Made by a program: the position numbers and the translations under genes. A DNA stretch of 33,325 bases from Methanohalobium sp046546175 (GTDB taxonomy: Archaea; Halobacteriota; Methanosarcinia; Methanosarcinales; Methanosarcinaceae). Position 1 is the stretch's first letter. Each line of letters begins with the position of its first letter. The DNA is taken from assembly GCF_046546175.1 (NCBI RefSeq), contig NZ_JBKGYF010000011.1:1-33325 (forward strand), in the 5' to 3' direction. Below, piece by piece: positions 25,403 to 33,315 of the stretch. The notes beneath the pieces are model-generated. The model made no database searches. It was not told where the DNA came from and was given only the letters and a program-made list of their open reading frames with translations.

Positions 25403-26126
25403 AACTGATGATGGGGGTATACAAATAGGGGTCTCAATTGGAGAAGTCGACCTGCAAAAAAAAACAGGTATTGTCGCATCAATAGGTGGAGAGCCTGTGG
25501 ATTCATCTATAACAGCAAAACAGCTGGGTGCTGATATACTGGAAATTCGATTTGACTTGCTAAACATCCTAACATCTGAAGATGCTTGGGATACTATAGA
25601 AAAAATCAGGTCCAAGGTAAATTTACCTTTTATTGCTACTTTGAGATCCAGAGAAGAAGGAGGTAACTGGTCTGGAACTGAAAGGGACAGGATAAACCTT
25701 TTATTGGATATTATACCATCAGTGGATGCAGTAGATATTGAACTATCGGCACCTGAGAAAAATTGGGTGATAAAAAGTGCCGGTAATGCAGATGTAACTG
25801 TTATTGTTTCATCACACAAATTTACATCCACACCTTCTGTTAAAGAAATGTATGCGGTACTGGATAGATGTCATGACAGTGGCGCAGATATTGCAAAGCT
25901 GGCAATGATGCCGGAAACCATGCAGGATGTTTTAGACATGTTGCAGGTAACCATCGATTTTCCGAAGCCTATCTCAACCATTTCTATGGGAGAACTTGGA
26001 AAACATTCAAGAATAATATCTCCATGTTATGGTTCTGTCCTCACTTACGGTTCTGTTACCAGTGCAGTTGCACCCGGACAATTGAGGATTGATAAATTAA
26101 AGGAATGCATGGAGATGGTTTTATGA
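25392..26126 (+). CDS. aroD: 3-dehydroquinate dehydratase, type I
   Basis: Dehydrates 3-dehydroquinate through a Schiff base. 244 residues from the first usable start. Catalytic residues: His142 in VSSHKF and Lys169 in IAKLAMMP. Substrate contacts are ILEIRFD (49-55), TLRSREEGG and GSVLTYGS. The C-terminus APGQL is typical. The start is uncertain: TTG at 25392 overlaps the end of aroB' and has GGTGA 11-16 bases upstream, but the family N-terminus would fit better about 11 codons later (IGVSIGEVDL), where no ATG/GTG/TTG exists. The stop overlaps aroE by four bases. Confidence 0.93.
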   Translation: MKNKTDDGGIQIGVSIGEVDLQKKTGIVASIGGEPVDSSITAKQLGADILEIRFDLLNILTSEDAWDTIEKIRSKVNLPFIATLRSREEGGNWSGTERDRINLLLDIIPSVDAVDIELSAPEKNWVIKSAGNADVTVIVSSHKFTSTPSVKEMYAVLDRCHDSGADIAKLAMMPETMQDVLDMLQVTIDFPKPISTISMGELGKHSRIISPCYGSVLTYGSVTSAVAPGQLRIDKLKECMEMVL

Positions 26127-26950
26127 AAAAAGTTTTTGGTGTATTTGGTGACCCTGTAGAACATTCACTATCTCCGGTAATGCATAATGCAGCATTTTCA
26201 GAACTTGGCATGGACAATGTATACCACGCCTTTAGAATCAGGAAAGATTCACTTAAAGAGGCACTGATAGGTGCCGGTGCAATGGGATTTGGTGGAGTTA
26301 ATATTACCGTCCCTCTCAAACAGGAAGCGCTCAAAATTGTTACTGCTGACCCCCTGGCTGCAAGGATTGGAGCGATAAATACTGTAGATTTTGAGGACAA
26401 AAACAAAATCTGGGGATACAACACCGATGGACTGGGTGCAAAACATGCACTTTCAGATGCCGGTGTTGACATCGATGGTAGAAAAATAATGGTTCTTGGG
26501 GCCGGGGGGGCTGCCAGAGCGATAAGTTTCCAGTTTGCAAATGATGGTGCAGAATTAATCATTGCCAATCGTACAGAAAATAAAGCAATTGAACTCGCAG
26601 AAGATGTCAGAAGTATCGGTGATGCAAGAGGCACCAGGATTTCAAATTTAAAAGAACTGATTGCAGATTCCGACATTCTTATAAATACAACCACCGTCGG
26701 AATGCACCCCTATACAGACAACACTATTGTAACCGGTGACCAGATGCATCCTGAACTCGTTGTTTTTGATATTGTATATAACCCACTGGAAACCCGACTT
26801 TTAAAGGAAGCAAAATCTGCAGGTGCTACATCGATTAACGGGTTGATGATGTTTGTGTATCAGGGTGCAGAAGCTTTCAAAATCTGGACTGGTGTGTATC
26901 CACCGATAGAAACCATGAAAAATGCAGTCATGGAGGAGCTGAAAGGTTGA
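26123..26950 (+). CDS. aroE: Shikimate dehydrogenase
   Basis: Reduces 3-dehydroshikimate with NADPH. 275 residues from ATG 26123, chosen over an upstream in-frame ATG because of the ATGA overlap with aroD and GGAG eight bases upstream. The substrate site has HSLSP (14-18), the catalytic Lys66 in NITVPLK, Asn86 in GAINTV and Asp102 in GYNTDG. The nucleotide motif is VLGAGGAARAI (124-134), followed by NRTENKA, which suggests NADPH preference. The stop overlaps the TTG start of tyrA. Shikimate kinase, EPSP synthase and chorismate synthase are not in this window. Confidence 0.96.
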   Translation: MKKVFGVFGDPVEHSLSPVMHNAAFSELGMDNVYHAFRIRKDSLKEALIGAGAMGFGGVNITVPLKQEALKIVTADPLAARIGAINTVDFEDKNKIWGYNTDGLGAKHALSDAGVDIDGRKIMVLGAGGAARAISFQFANDGAELIIANRTENKAIELAEDVRSIGDARGTRISNLKELIADSDILINTTTVGMHPYTDNTIVTGDQMHPELVVFDIVYNPLETRLLKEAKSAGATSINGLMMFVYQGAEAFKIWTGVYPPIETMKNAVMEELKG

Positions 26951-28275
26951 ACAAACGCATCCTGATAATCGGTGGTACCGGTGAGATGGGTCAATGGTTT
27001 GCCAGGTTTTTCAAAAGACATGGATATCAGGTCACACTGTGGGGTAGAAGCCGGCGTGTGGATATTGCTGATAAGATAGGTGTTAATTTTGCCATTGACC
27101 TTGACATAGCTATCCAGGAAAATGATATCGTTATTGTGTCAGTACCCATCGATATCACTGAAAAAGTAATTTCTGAGACTGCTCCAAAAATGAAACCCGG
27201 CAGTTTGCTGATGGATTTTACATCGATAAAATCAAAACCTGTTGAAGCCATGAAAAAATATGCACCAGAAAATGTTGAAATCCTTGGAACACATCCAATG
27301 TTTGGACCTTCAATACCGAGTTTATATGGTCAGATAGTTATAATGACACCGATACCCGATAGATGTGATAATTGGTTCCCTATTATGAAATCCCTTTTTG
27401 AAGACAATGGTGCACATATAGAAATAATCAACCCGAGAGAACATGACAGGTTTGTTTCAGTGGTACAGGGGCTCACCCATTTTGCATATATAACCATCGG
27501 ATCTACTTTTAAAAGGCTGGATTTTGATGTTTCTGAATCCAGAAGGTTCATGAGTCCTGTGTATGACATAATGATTGATTTTGTGGGTAGAATCATCGGT
27601 CAAAACCCCTATTTATATGCACTTATACAAATGGAAAATCCTGAAGTTTTAAAAGTACATGAAGCATTTAAAAAAGAATGCAACAACATTTCCGAAACTG
27701 TTAGACAGCATGATGTAGAAAGTTTTGTAGAAAATATGAAATCTTCAGCATCTCATTTTGGTGATACCACATCAGCTCTGCATCGTTCTGACAAAATCAT
27801 AAACTCGAAACTGCAGGAATTTGACCAGATTGCCGGATTTATCGGAAAAGAATGTGGGCTTGAACACAGATACTCAGGAACTATACATGTTGGTACCATT
27901 GAAAAAGTGAAACCAAGGAATGTGATTTTATCCAAATCATACCAGAAAAAAACCGTCTCACTTAAAATTGAAAATATCCGTCTTCTATCCGAAAGCGAAC
28001 TAAGGGAATGGAAAATCAGGAACCTGAAACACATTACAAGAGATATATCAGTTTTTATTCCAGTCAATGCTGTCCCTGAAACTATCATGAAAGTTATTTC
28101 CAGTAACGATAAGATTGTAAATACTGAAATTATTGATACGTTTTCAGGTTTTAAAAATACTGAAAAACTAAGTGTAACATACAGGATGACAATTCTGGGA
28201 GATGCAGACCCGAACAGTGTCCAGAAAGATATCACAAGGTTGCTAGAAGGTCTGGGATGTGAGCCCAGAAGTTAA
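26947..28275 (+). CDS. tyrA: Prephenate dehydrogenase with C-terminal FDX-ACB-like domain
   Basis: 442 residues, last gene of the aro operon; oxidises prephenate to hydroxyphenylpyruvate for tyrosine. The Rossmann domain (1-165) has IIGGTGEMGQW (7-17), VSVPIDI, and THPMFGPS with His116. The helical dimer domain (about 166-300) has VQGLTHFAY with His178. A third part (about 301-442) is extra. Its end reads ITRDISVFIPVNAVPETI (363-380), TEIIDTFSG (393-401) and KLSVTYRMT (407-415), closely following the FDX-ACB anticodon-binding domain of PheRS beta (RDIS, E..D.F.G, KS...R). An ACT domain would be the usual regulatory add-on. TTG start overlaps the aroE TGA; GGAGG is 11-15 bases upstream. Confidence 0.93.
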   Translation: MNKRILIIGGTGEMGQWFARFFKRHGYQVTLWGRSRRVDIADKIGVNFAIDLDIAIQENDIVIVSVPIDITEKVISETAPKMKPGSLLMDFTSIKSKPVEAMKKYAPENVEILGTHPMFGPSIPSLYGQIVIMTPIPDRCDNWFPIMKSLFEDNGAHIEIINPREHDRFVSVVQGLTHFAYITIGSTFKRLDFDVSESRRFMSPVYDIMIDFVGRIIGQNPYLYALIQMENPEVLKVHEAFKKECNNISETVRQHDVESFVENMKSSASHFGDTTSALHRSDKIINSKLQEFDQIAGFIGKECGLEHRYSGTIHVGTIEKVKPRNVILSKSYQKKTVSLKIENIRLLSESELREWKIRNLKHITRDISVFIPVNAVPETIMKVISSNDKIVNTEIIDTFSGFKNTEKLSVTYRMTILGDADPNSVQKDITRLLEGLGCEPRS

Positions 28276-28292
28276 AATAAAAAAAATGTTAA

Positions 28293-28970
28293 TCAAATCT
28301 GGCTTACAAGGTGTTCAAGCGCTTTTTCAGGGTCTTCTGCCTTAACAATACCAGAAGCCAGCAAAACTCCTGCAGAACCAAGGTCAAGTGCGGCTTTTAA
28401 ATCTTCGCCTTTGGATATCCCTGCACCACAGAGAACCTTTACATCCGAATTTATGTTTTTAACCGCATCTACAGAACCCTTAACAACCTGTGGGTCTGCG
28501 CTTGAAACCGGTACACCTGTACCTATGAGTTCGGGTGGTTCAATTGCCACATAATCAGGACCAAGGGAAGCCGCTGAAGCACTGGTTTCCACATTATTGG
28601 TACAAACTATTGTATAAAGACCTGCTTCATTTGCTGCTTTTACCGAGTAATCAATGTCTGCAAGTGTTAACCTTCTTTCTGAATGATTAATCAGTGTTCC
28701 GACTGCACCGGCATCTTTTACACACTGTGCCAGAATCTGACCTGTATGACTCCCTGCACCGATTCCATCGATATGTTGTGAATACACCGGCACATCTACC
28801 TGTGATGCCACACGGTATATGTCACAGAACTGAGGTGCAACCGCTATACCTACATTATACCTTTCTGCAACATCCCTGCAGGCTTTGGCAATTGTTACTG
28901 CCTTTTCTCCTGTTCCCTGTAGATAGGTTTTTAGATTTACCACTATTACAGGTGTTTTATCTGATTTCAT
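28293..28970 (-). CDS. tpiA: Triosephosphate isomerase (archaeal type)
   Basis: Interconverts glyceraldehyde 3-phosphate and dihydroxyacetone phosphate. 225 residues, the short archaeal form of the TIM barrel (bacterial forms have about 250). Catalytic residues: Asn12 and Lys14 in VNLKTY, His96 in INHSERR and Glu144 in AIEPPELIGTG. The phosphate loop is CGAGIS, with GVLLASGIV near the end. It lies 46 bases behind fae-hps on the same strand. It is convergent with tyrA, 17 bases from its stop. Confidence 0.97.
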   Translation of the reverse strand: MKSDKTPVIVVNLKTYLQGTGEKAVTIAKACRDVAERYNVGIAVAPQFCDIYRVASQVDVPVYSQHIDGIGAGSHTGQILAQCVKDAGAVGTLINHSERRLTLADIDYSVKAANEAGLYTIVCTNNVETSASAASLGPDYVAIEPPELIGTGVPVSSADPQVVKGSVDAVKNINSDVKVLCGAGISKGEDLKAALDLGSAGVLLASGIVKAEDPEKALEHLVSQI

Positions 28971-29016
28971 TTATACCCCTCCTGAATAAATAATAGATGT
29001 GGATAACATCCACATT

Positions 29017-30195
29017 TTAAAAATCAGTCATTACTCTATACTGGTCGATTTCCGGTTTATTCAGGACATCAAGGAAATTCTCAGCCACTTGACGGACATC
29101 CTTGGCATTTGTGATTGCTCTTCCAGCCACCACAACATCTGCACCGGCTTTTAGAGCCTCTGGTATTGTATCAACACGTATACCACCTGCGACAGCAACC
29201 ATTATCTTTGGTGACAGTTCCTTGATTGCATCGATGCTTCCCCATGCATATTCGGTTTCTTCCACATCAATTGCCCGATGAAGTTCGACAATATCAGGAA
29301 GTTCATCCAGTTGTTTGAGTACTGACATCGGATCCGGTTCATTGAGTGTATCCATAACCACATAAATACCAGTCTTGTGGGCTTCATTAATTGCTTTGTT
29401 AATGGTAGACACCGGTGCCAGTGCTGATACAACTATCGCATCTGCTGTAGCATCTGACACCATACGTGCTTCAAGGTTTCCGGTATCCAGTGTCTTTAAA
29501 TCCGCAACTATAAACGCATCGGGTTTGACTTCCCTGAGACGTGATACAACATCCACACCGTAGCGTTTGATTAGAGGTGTCCCCGCTTCTAGTATCAGAT
29601 GGTCGCTTTGTGGCAGTTGAGATATTATATTCTTCACTGCATCAAGGTTTGGATTATCCAGTGCAACCTGTAGATATGGTGGGTCCCACAACCTTGTTAC
29701 TTTGAATCCCATGATAGCATGCATACTCTTGTCCTTTTCTTCAAATACCGTGTCAATATCTGGGAATTCATCCATTGCACGTCTGAGTGCAAGTTTGGTA
29801 GCCCCATAATTGTATCTGTAGATTTTGTTATAATCAGATGCTTTAGGATGTATAAACACACTTGCAACCAGTACAAGCTCTTCAGCTTTGTCCTTTGGTA
29901 TGATTCCATCTTCAACCGAATCTGCGACTGCTTTTGCTACAGCTGCCTGTGCCGGTCCAAATATCTGTTCTGCCTGTTTCATATTGTGCACAGTGACCTT
30001 TGGTACAATCAATGTAGATGGCTTGGTAGGCAGATTTGGACGTATAACAGAAAGCATGGGAGTATGTCCCGCAGACAACTGTGTCATACCTGTCGCAAAC
30101 GCCTGTCCTACCGGTCCATCCTTGTCACCAACCATAAGGTCTACATGTGCAAGTTCTGGTTCTTCACCTATTAATGCTTCTCCAACCAATAACAT
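29017..30195 (-). CDS. fae-hps: Formaldehyde-activating enzyme fused to 3-hexulose-6-phosphate synthase
   Basis: 392 residues. The N-terminal Fae domain (1 to about 165) condenses formaldehyde with tetrahydromethanopterin; MLLVGEALIGEEPELAHVDL carries catalytic His17, and GMTQLSAGHTPM and KPSTLIVPK are also typical. The C-terminal HPS domain (about 170-392) has PPYLQVALDN, EAGTPLIKRYG, VADLKTLDTG and VAVAGGIRVDT. In methanogens the pair is thought to release formaldehyde from hexulose phosphate to make ribulose 5-phosphate, with Fae trapping the formaldehyde. GGTG lies 5-8 bases before the ATG. This is the second HPS in the window (see 11631-12899). Confidence 0.96.
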   Translation of the reverse strand: MLLVGEALIGEEPELAHVDLMVGDKDGPVGQAFATGMTQLSAGHTPMLSVIRPNLPTKPSTLIVPKVTVHNMKQAEQIFGPAQAAVAKAVADSVEDGIIPKDKAEELVLVASVFIHPKASDYNKIYRYNYGATKLALRRAMDEFPDIDTVFEEKDKSMHAIMGFKVTRLWDPPYLQVALDNPNLDAVKNIISQLPQSDHLILEAGTPLIKRYGVDVVSRLREVKPDAFIVADLKTLDTGNLEARMVSDATADAIVVSALAPVSTINKAINEAHKTGIYVVMDTLNEPDPMSVLKQLDELPDIVELHRAIDVEETEYAWGSIDAIKELSPKIMVAVAGGIRVDTIPEALKAGADVVVAGRAITNAKDVRQVAENFLDVLNKPEIDQYRVMTDF

Positions 30196-30246
30196 AGTAC
30201 ACCAACATTTTGTTTTTTTATTATAGATATTGTAAATTGATAAACA

Positions 30247-30858
30247 TTAGATTAATTTTGGACATAAATCATTCAAAACACATGAATCACATTTGGGTGA
30301 TACCGGACGACATGTATTTTGACCAAAGCGTACAAACAATTCGTTAATCTGGTTCCACAAACTTTCAGGAACTGTGTTTTTAAGTTCATCTTCTGTCTGC
30401 TCAGGTGTTTTTGTGTCAACCATGCCAAGACGGTTTGATATTCTGTGAACATGGGTATCTACAGCAATTGCTTTTTTGCAAAATGCATATGTTAGCACAC
30501 AATTTGCTGTTTTTCTACCAACACCCGGGAGTTTCAGAAGGTCATTGATATTATCTGGAACCTGTCCATTATACTCATCCAGTATCATCCCAGATATGTA
30601 TTTAATACGGTGGGTTTTCACACGATAAAAGCCTACATTTTTTATCAAACTTTCTATTTCATCTTCATCAGCATTAATCAATTCTTCCGGCGAATTGAAT
30701 TGTTTGAAAAGGTTTTCAGCTGCAGAATTTGTTTCACTGTCACGTGTCCTCTGAGATAGCACAGTTGTAATCAGTACATAAAAAGGATCATTGTTCTGGT
30801 AATAGAAAATATCAGGATATTCGTTTCCAAGACGTTTCAGGACCTTTTCAATACTCAT
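30247..30858 (-). CDS. nth: Endonuclease III (DNA glycosylase/AP lyase)
   Basis: 203 residues. Removes oxidised pyrimidines and nicks the abasic site. The helix-hairpin-helix is LPGVGRKTA (110-118) with catalytic Lys116, and the catalytic Asp134 is in VDTHVHRISNRLG. The [4Fe-4S] cluster ligands have the exact C-x6-C-x2-C-x5-C spacing at 183, 190, 193 and 199. TTVLSQRTRD (31-40) is the usual substrate-site segment. It lies 15 bases behind the flavoprotein gene and is probably co-transcribed. Confidence 0.97.
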   Translation of the reverse strand: MSIEKVLKRLGNEYPDIFYYQNNDPFYVLITTVLSQRTRDSETNSAAENLFKQFNSPEELINADEDEIESLIKNVGFYRVKTHRIKYISGMILDEYNGQVPDNINDLLKLPGVGRKTANCVLTYAFCKKAIAVDTHVHRISNRLGMVDTKTPEQTEDELKNTVPESLWNQINELFVRFGQNTCRPVSPKCDSCVLNDLCPKLI

Positions 30859-30873
30859 TAGTCTGGTCTAAAA

Positions 30874-32025
30874 TCATAATGGTATAAAATTCTTTGCTGT
30901 ATAATACGGCATTCTTGGCAACAGCCATTTTATAAATGATGCGTATCCGGAACCACCGGTCACCAGATGGATAAATCGATAAAGCATAGGTTCGTTTGTT
31001 GCAAGCATTTTTGCAAAAACATCAGGGTAGCGGTAAAATATTCTTGACAGCATGTATGAATATTTCAGATTGTCACCAAACTCATAATCACATCTATCCT
31101 GATAGTTGTAGAGTAATGATTCTGAAAAATTATTTTTTTGATAAGCATCGATTAGAGTTTCAGCAGCCAATTTACCGGATATTATCGCATAGGATATACC
31201 CTCACCTAGAAATGCATCTACAAATCCTGCAGCATCACCTGCAAGCAGAACACGGTTGTTGCAGATCCTTCTTTTGATGCCGCCTATCGGTAGAAAATGC
31301 CCTCTGGGTTTTACATAATCAAACCCAAGACCAGATATAAAATCATTATAGGATTTGAGTGGTTTTGATGTTTTTACTGCATTAATCCCACCAATTCCTA
31401 CTGACAAATATTTATCCTTGGGAAATATCCAACCATAACCCTTTTTAACTTTATCAAAATGAAATTCAACAATATCTAAGATATTTTCATCAACATATTC
31501 ACCAGATACCGGTATTTCTGCAGCAAGTGAAAATGCAATCTCATCTGATTTGAATCTGGGTCTCACACATCTGGCACAGACACTGCTCACACCATCTGCA
31601 CCTATTAAAGCTTTTGATTTAAATACACCTGCAGTGGTATTAACTTCTACAAAATCACGTTTTACGTCCACGGATTTTACACGGGTATTTTGAAAGAGTG
31701 CTGAACCTGAATCAACGGCTTTTGAAGTAAGATAATTATCAAATTCTTTTCTGGAAACCATTGAAGCGACCTGTCTTTCTGAACGGGACTCAAGAACATG
31801 TCCGCCATATCTTACTCTTGCTCCAAAACACTGCCTTTTTACCAGATGTTTTGGTATGTCATAGTCAAGGCTTTTTAATGCCTGACTGGATACAGCCCCT
31901 GCACAGGTTTTATCCCTTGGAAGGTTATCTTTTTCAATAATCAGCGTGTTCAATCCTGCTTCTGAGGTATATTTTGCAGCTGTTGAACCTGCTGGACCAG
32001 CTCCAACTACTATAACATCCTGCAT
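30874..32025 (-). CDS. Geranylgeranyl reductase family flavoprotein
   Basis: 383-residue FAD enzyme of the GGR family, which in archaea saturates the isoprenoid chains of membrane lipids (some paralogs act on other prenyl substrates). Motifs: the FAD fold VVGAGPAGSTAA (6-17), the family PRDKTCAGAVS segment, DGVSS near 141 and the second FAD motif AGDAAGFVDAFLGEGI. The C-terminal part (FYRYPDVFAKML) is shorter than in the digeranylgeranylglycerophospholipid reductase proper, so the exact substrate is open. No ribosome site precedes the ATG at 32025, so the message may be leaderless. Confidence 0.88.
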   Translation of the reverse strand: MQDVIVVGAGPAGSTAAKYTSEAGLNTLIIEKDNLPRDKTCAGAVSSQALKSLDYDIPKHLVKRQCFGARVRYGGHVLESRSERQVASMVSRKEFDNYLTSKAVDSGSALFQNTRVKSVDVKRDFVEVNTTAGVFKSKALIGADGVSSVCARCVRPRFKSDEIAFSLAAEIPVSGEYVDENILDIVEFHFDKVKKGYGWIFPKDKYLSVGIGGINAVKTSKPLKSYNDFISGLGFDYVKPRGHFLPIGGIKRRICNNRVLLAGDAAGFVDAFLGEGISYAIISGKLAAETLIDAYQKNNFSESLLYNYQDRCDYEFGDNLKYSYMLSRIFYRYPDVFAKMLATNEPMLYRFIHLVTGGSGYASFIKWLLPRMPYYTAKNFIPL

Positions 32026-32102
32026 GAAATATAAAAATAGAAAGACTAATATTTGAAAATTGGCATGAATTACAGATTGAACACTTAATTGACTATACCA
32101 TA

Positions 32103-32153
32103 TTTATAATAATAACCATATTCGATGTTAGCTTGTTTGCAATTAACTTATAG
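32103..32153 (+). promoter_or_regulatory. Candidate TATA boxes for tRNA-Val
   Basis: TTTATAAT at 32103-32110 and a weaker CTTATAGG at 32148-32155 lie upstream of the tRNA. The first would give a leader of about 50 bases, the second one of a few bases. Confidence 0.35.
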
Positions 32154-32180
32154 GCAAAAAACATATCTGTGGATTTGTAA

Positions 32181-32254
32181 GGGCCTGTAGTCTAGATGGT
32201 CATGACGTCGCCTTCACACGGCGGAGGTCTCGAGTTCGAATCTCGACGGGCCCA
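32181..32254 (+). tRNA. tRNA-Val (CAC)
   Basis: 74 bases without CCA. The acceptor stem GGGCCTG/CGGGCCC pairs with one G-T, and the discriminator is A. The anticodon stem-loop is TCGCC-TTCACAC-GGCGG, anticodon CAC (valine, GTG codons). The T arm is TCGAG-TTCGAAT-CTCGA. No intron is seen. The 3' part is overlapped on the opposite strand by the end of the gene at 32200-32568, as often happens where an element has integrated into a tRNA. Confidence 0.95.
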
Positions 32255-32568
32255 TCTCTGTTTTCTGATTGAATGATACTTGGCTGCTTACGGAGAATAA
32301 GGTTTCTGAATTCTTCGATTTGAGATTCGAGGATTTTAATTTTTTCATCTACATTTATTTCTTCATTTGGTTGTACAACTTTTATCTCACCATCAAAATC
32401 TTCATCCAAAGAAATTAAGAAGAAAGTTTTCCCATCCTTATCGATTTTGTAAATCTGTGCAGTTTCTCCAATTAAGTGCGCATAGAATTGTGGAAGCCTT
32501 AACAATGGATATTCAAAATTTGTTTTAGCTCTATGCTTTGTAATTTTTGATTTGCCAATAAGTTTCAT
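32200..32568 (-). CDS. Small protein whose C-terminus runs into tRNA-Val, unknown
   Basis: 122 residues. Residues 1-60 (KTNFEYPLLRLPQFYAHLIG then ETAQIYKIDKDGKTFFLI) look like a small beta-rich fold, possibly AbrB-like (weak inference). Residues 74-95 look like a short coiled coil. The last 17 residues, GPVEIRTRDLRRVKATS, are simply the antisense translation of the tRNA-Val gene, a well-known artefact sequence. Either the native end was replaced by integration beside the tRNA, or the gene truly ends there. AGGGG lies 9-13 bases before the ATG. Upstream are iterated TTGTAYAACTT sites (32594-32630), with one more copy inside the gene (32371-32381), so autoregulation is possible. Confidence 0.55.
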   Translation of the reverse strand: MKLIGKSKITKHRAKTNFEYPLLRLPQFYAHLIGETAQIYKIDKDGKTFFLISLDEDFDGEIKVVQPNEEINVDEKIKILESQIEEFRNLILRKQPSIIQSENRDGPVEIRTRDLRRVKATS

Positions 32569-32593
32569 TATTTATAACCCCTTTAATAACTAT

Positions 32594-32630
32594 AAGTTGT
32601 ACAACTTTTGTATAACTTTCTGTATAGTTT
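32594..32630. repeat. Tandem 11-base sites with a 14-base palindrome
   Basis: TTGTACAACTT (32597-32607) is followed without gap by TTGTATAACTT (32608-32618) and then by a degenerate copy CTGTATAGTTT (32620-32630). The first unit extends into a perfect palindrome AAGTTGTACAACTT (32594-32607). The 14-base string GTTGTACAACTTTT occurs again at 32370-32383, inside the gene. The array lies 26-62 bases upstream of the small protein gene's ATG (minus strand), next to a TATA-like ATTATAAATA (complement of about 32631-32640). One-turn spacing suits a repressor bound on one face. Confidence 0.55.
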
Positions 32631-32766
32631 TATTTATAATGCTTACGTAAAAACATCATATTCAAAAACAGATGTTACCAACGTAACGAAAAAATCGATA
32701 ATTTAGTTAAAATGAGATGGAAAGAAGCATTAGAAAACATTAATTGGGACTGATGTCAAATTAAGG

Positions 32767-33315
32767 TCAGACCGATCGTAACTTGTTAACTTTGCTCCTC
32801 CTTTTTTCTATGTCATAAATTACTTTAGGTAATGCATAGATAAAAATTTTCGACATGATTTTGAGCTTCAGATAATTCAAATATTCGTAAATTGAATAAA
32901 TGACTGTAACTAACATAAATAATGCTATGAATATTAAAGCTTTAAAATCATCTGACAATAAAAAATAATTTATAGAAAGTAACATTAATAATGACATTGT
33001 AAAGAATGGAGTAATAAACAAAATTATCCACGTAAACTTTTTGTTAAATTTATATGATTCATAACTTTCCTTTTTATTAAAATTATTTTCTATATAATTT
33101 AACTTATAAACCATAGAATCAAATATCTTTATATGAAAACTATGTTTATTACTTGCATATGTATATATTTTACTTAATAGGCCAGGTACATTCTTTTTTT
33201 CAGATTTATATGAATTAATAAGTTTACCTAATTCAGTACGAAGTCGTATTATTTCATATTTATTTTCAATTAGTTGGGGTGTTAATTTTTTTCTAATCTT
33301 GTAATTTATTTCCAA
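32767..33315 (-). CDS. AT-rich coiled-coil membrane protein, unknown (5' end may lie outside)
   Basis: 182 residues from a TTG at 33315. The frame stays open to the right edge (three more codons), so the real start may be beyond the window. Residues 1-90 are helical, charged and lysine-rich with coiled-coil character (QLIENKYEIIRLRTELGKLI). Two TM helices follow at about 93-116 and 126-147, then a basic tail ending in KRRSKVNKLRSV. Base use is much more AT-rich than the core genes, which fits recent acquisition. No family is recognised. Confidence 0.6.
   Translation of the reverse strand: MEINYKIRKKLTPQLIENKYEIIRLRTELGKLINSYKSEKKNVPGLLSKIYTYASNKHSFHIKIFDSMVYKLNYIENNFNKKESYESYKFNKKFTWIILFITPFFTMSLLMLLSINYFLLSDDFKALIFIALFMLVTVIYSIYEYLNYLKLKIMSKIFIYALPKVIYDIEKRRSKVNKLRSV

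Noticed and set aside
25238..25831. Minus-strand frame of 197 codons across the aroB'/aroD junction
   Set aside because: Antisense of two well-supported genes, with low-complexity composition; not credible.
32200..32568. Integrase fragment containing the attachment site
   Set aside because: It overlaps the tRNA as an SSV-type integrase would, but no tyrosine recombinase motif (R..HxxR..Y) is present.
32597..32607. TrpY-type TRP box (TGTACA)
   Set aside because: The hexamer is present, but it lies at an unknown accessory gene and is better explained as part of the longer TTGTAYAACTT repeat.
32712..32753. 13-codon plus-strand frame MRWKEALENINWD
   Set aside because: Stops lie just upstream in frame and no ribosome site is seen; at most a remnant of a lost gene.
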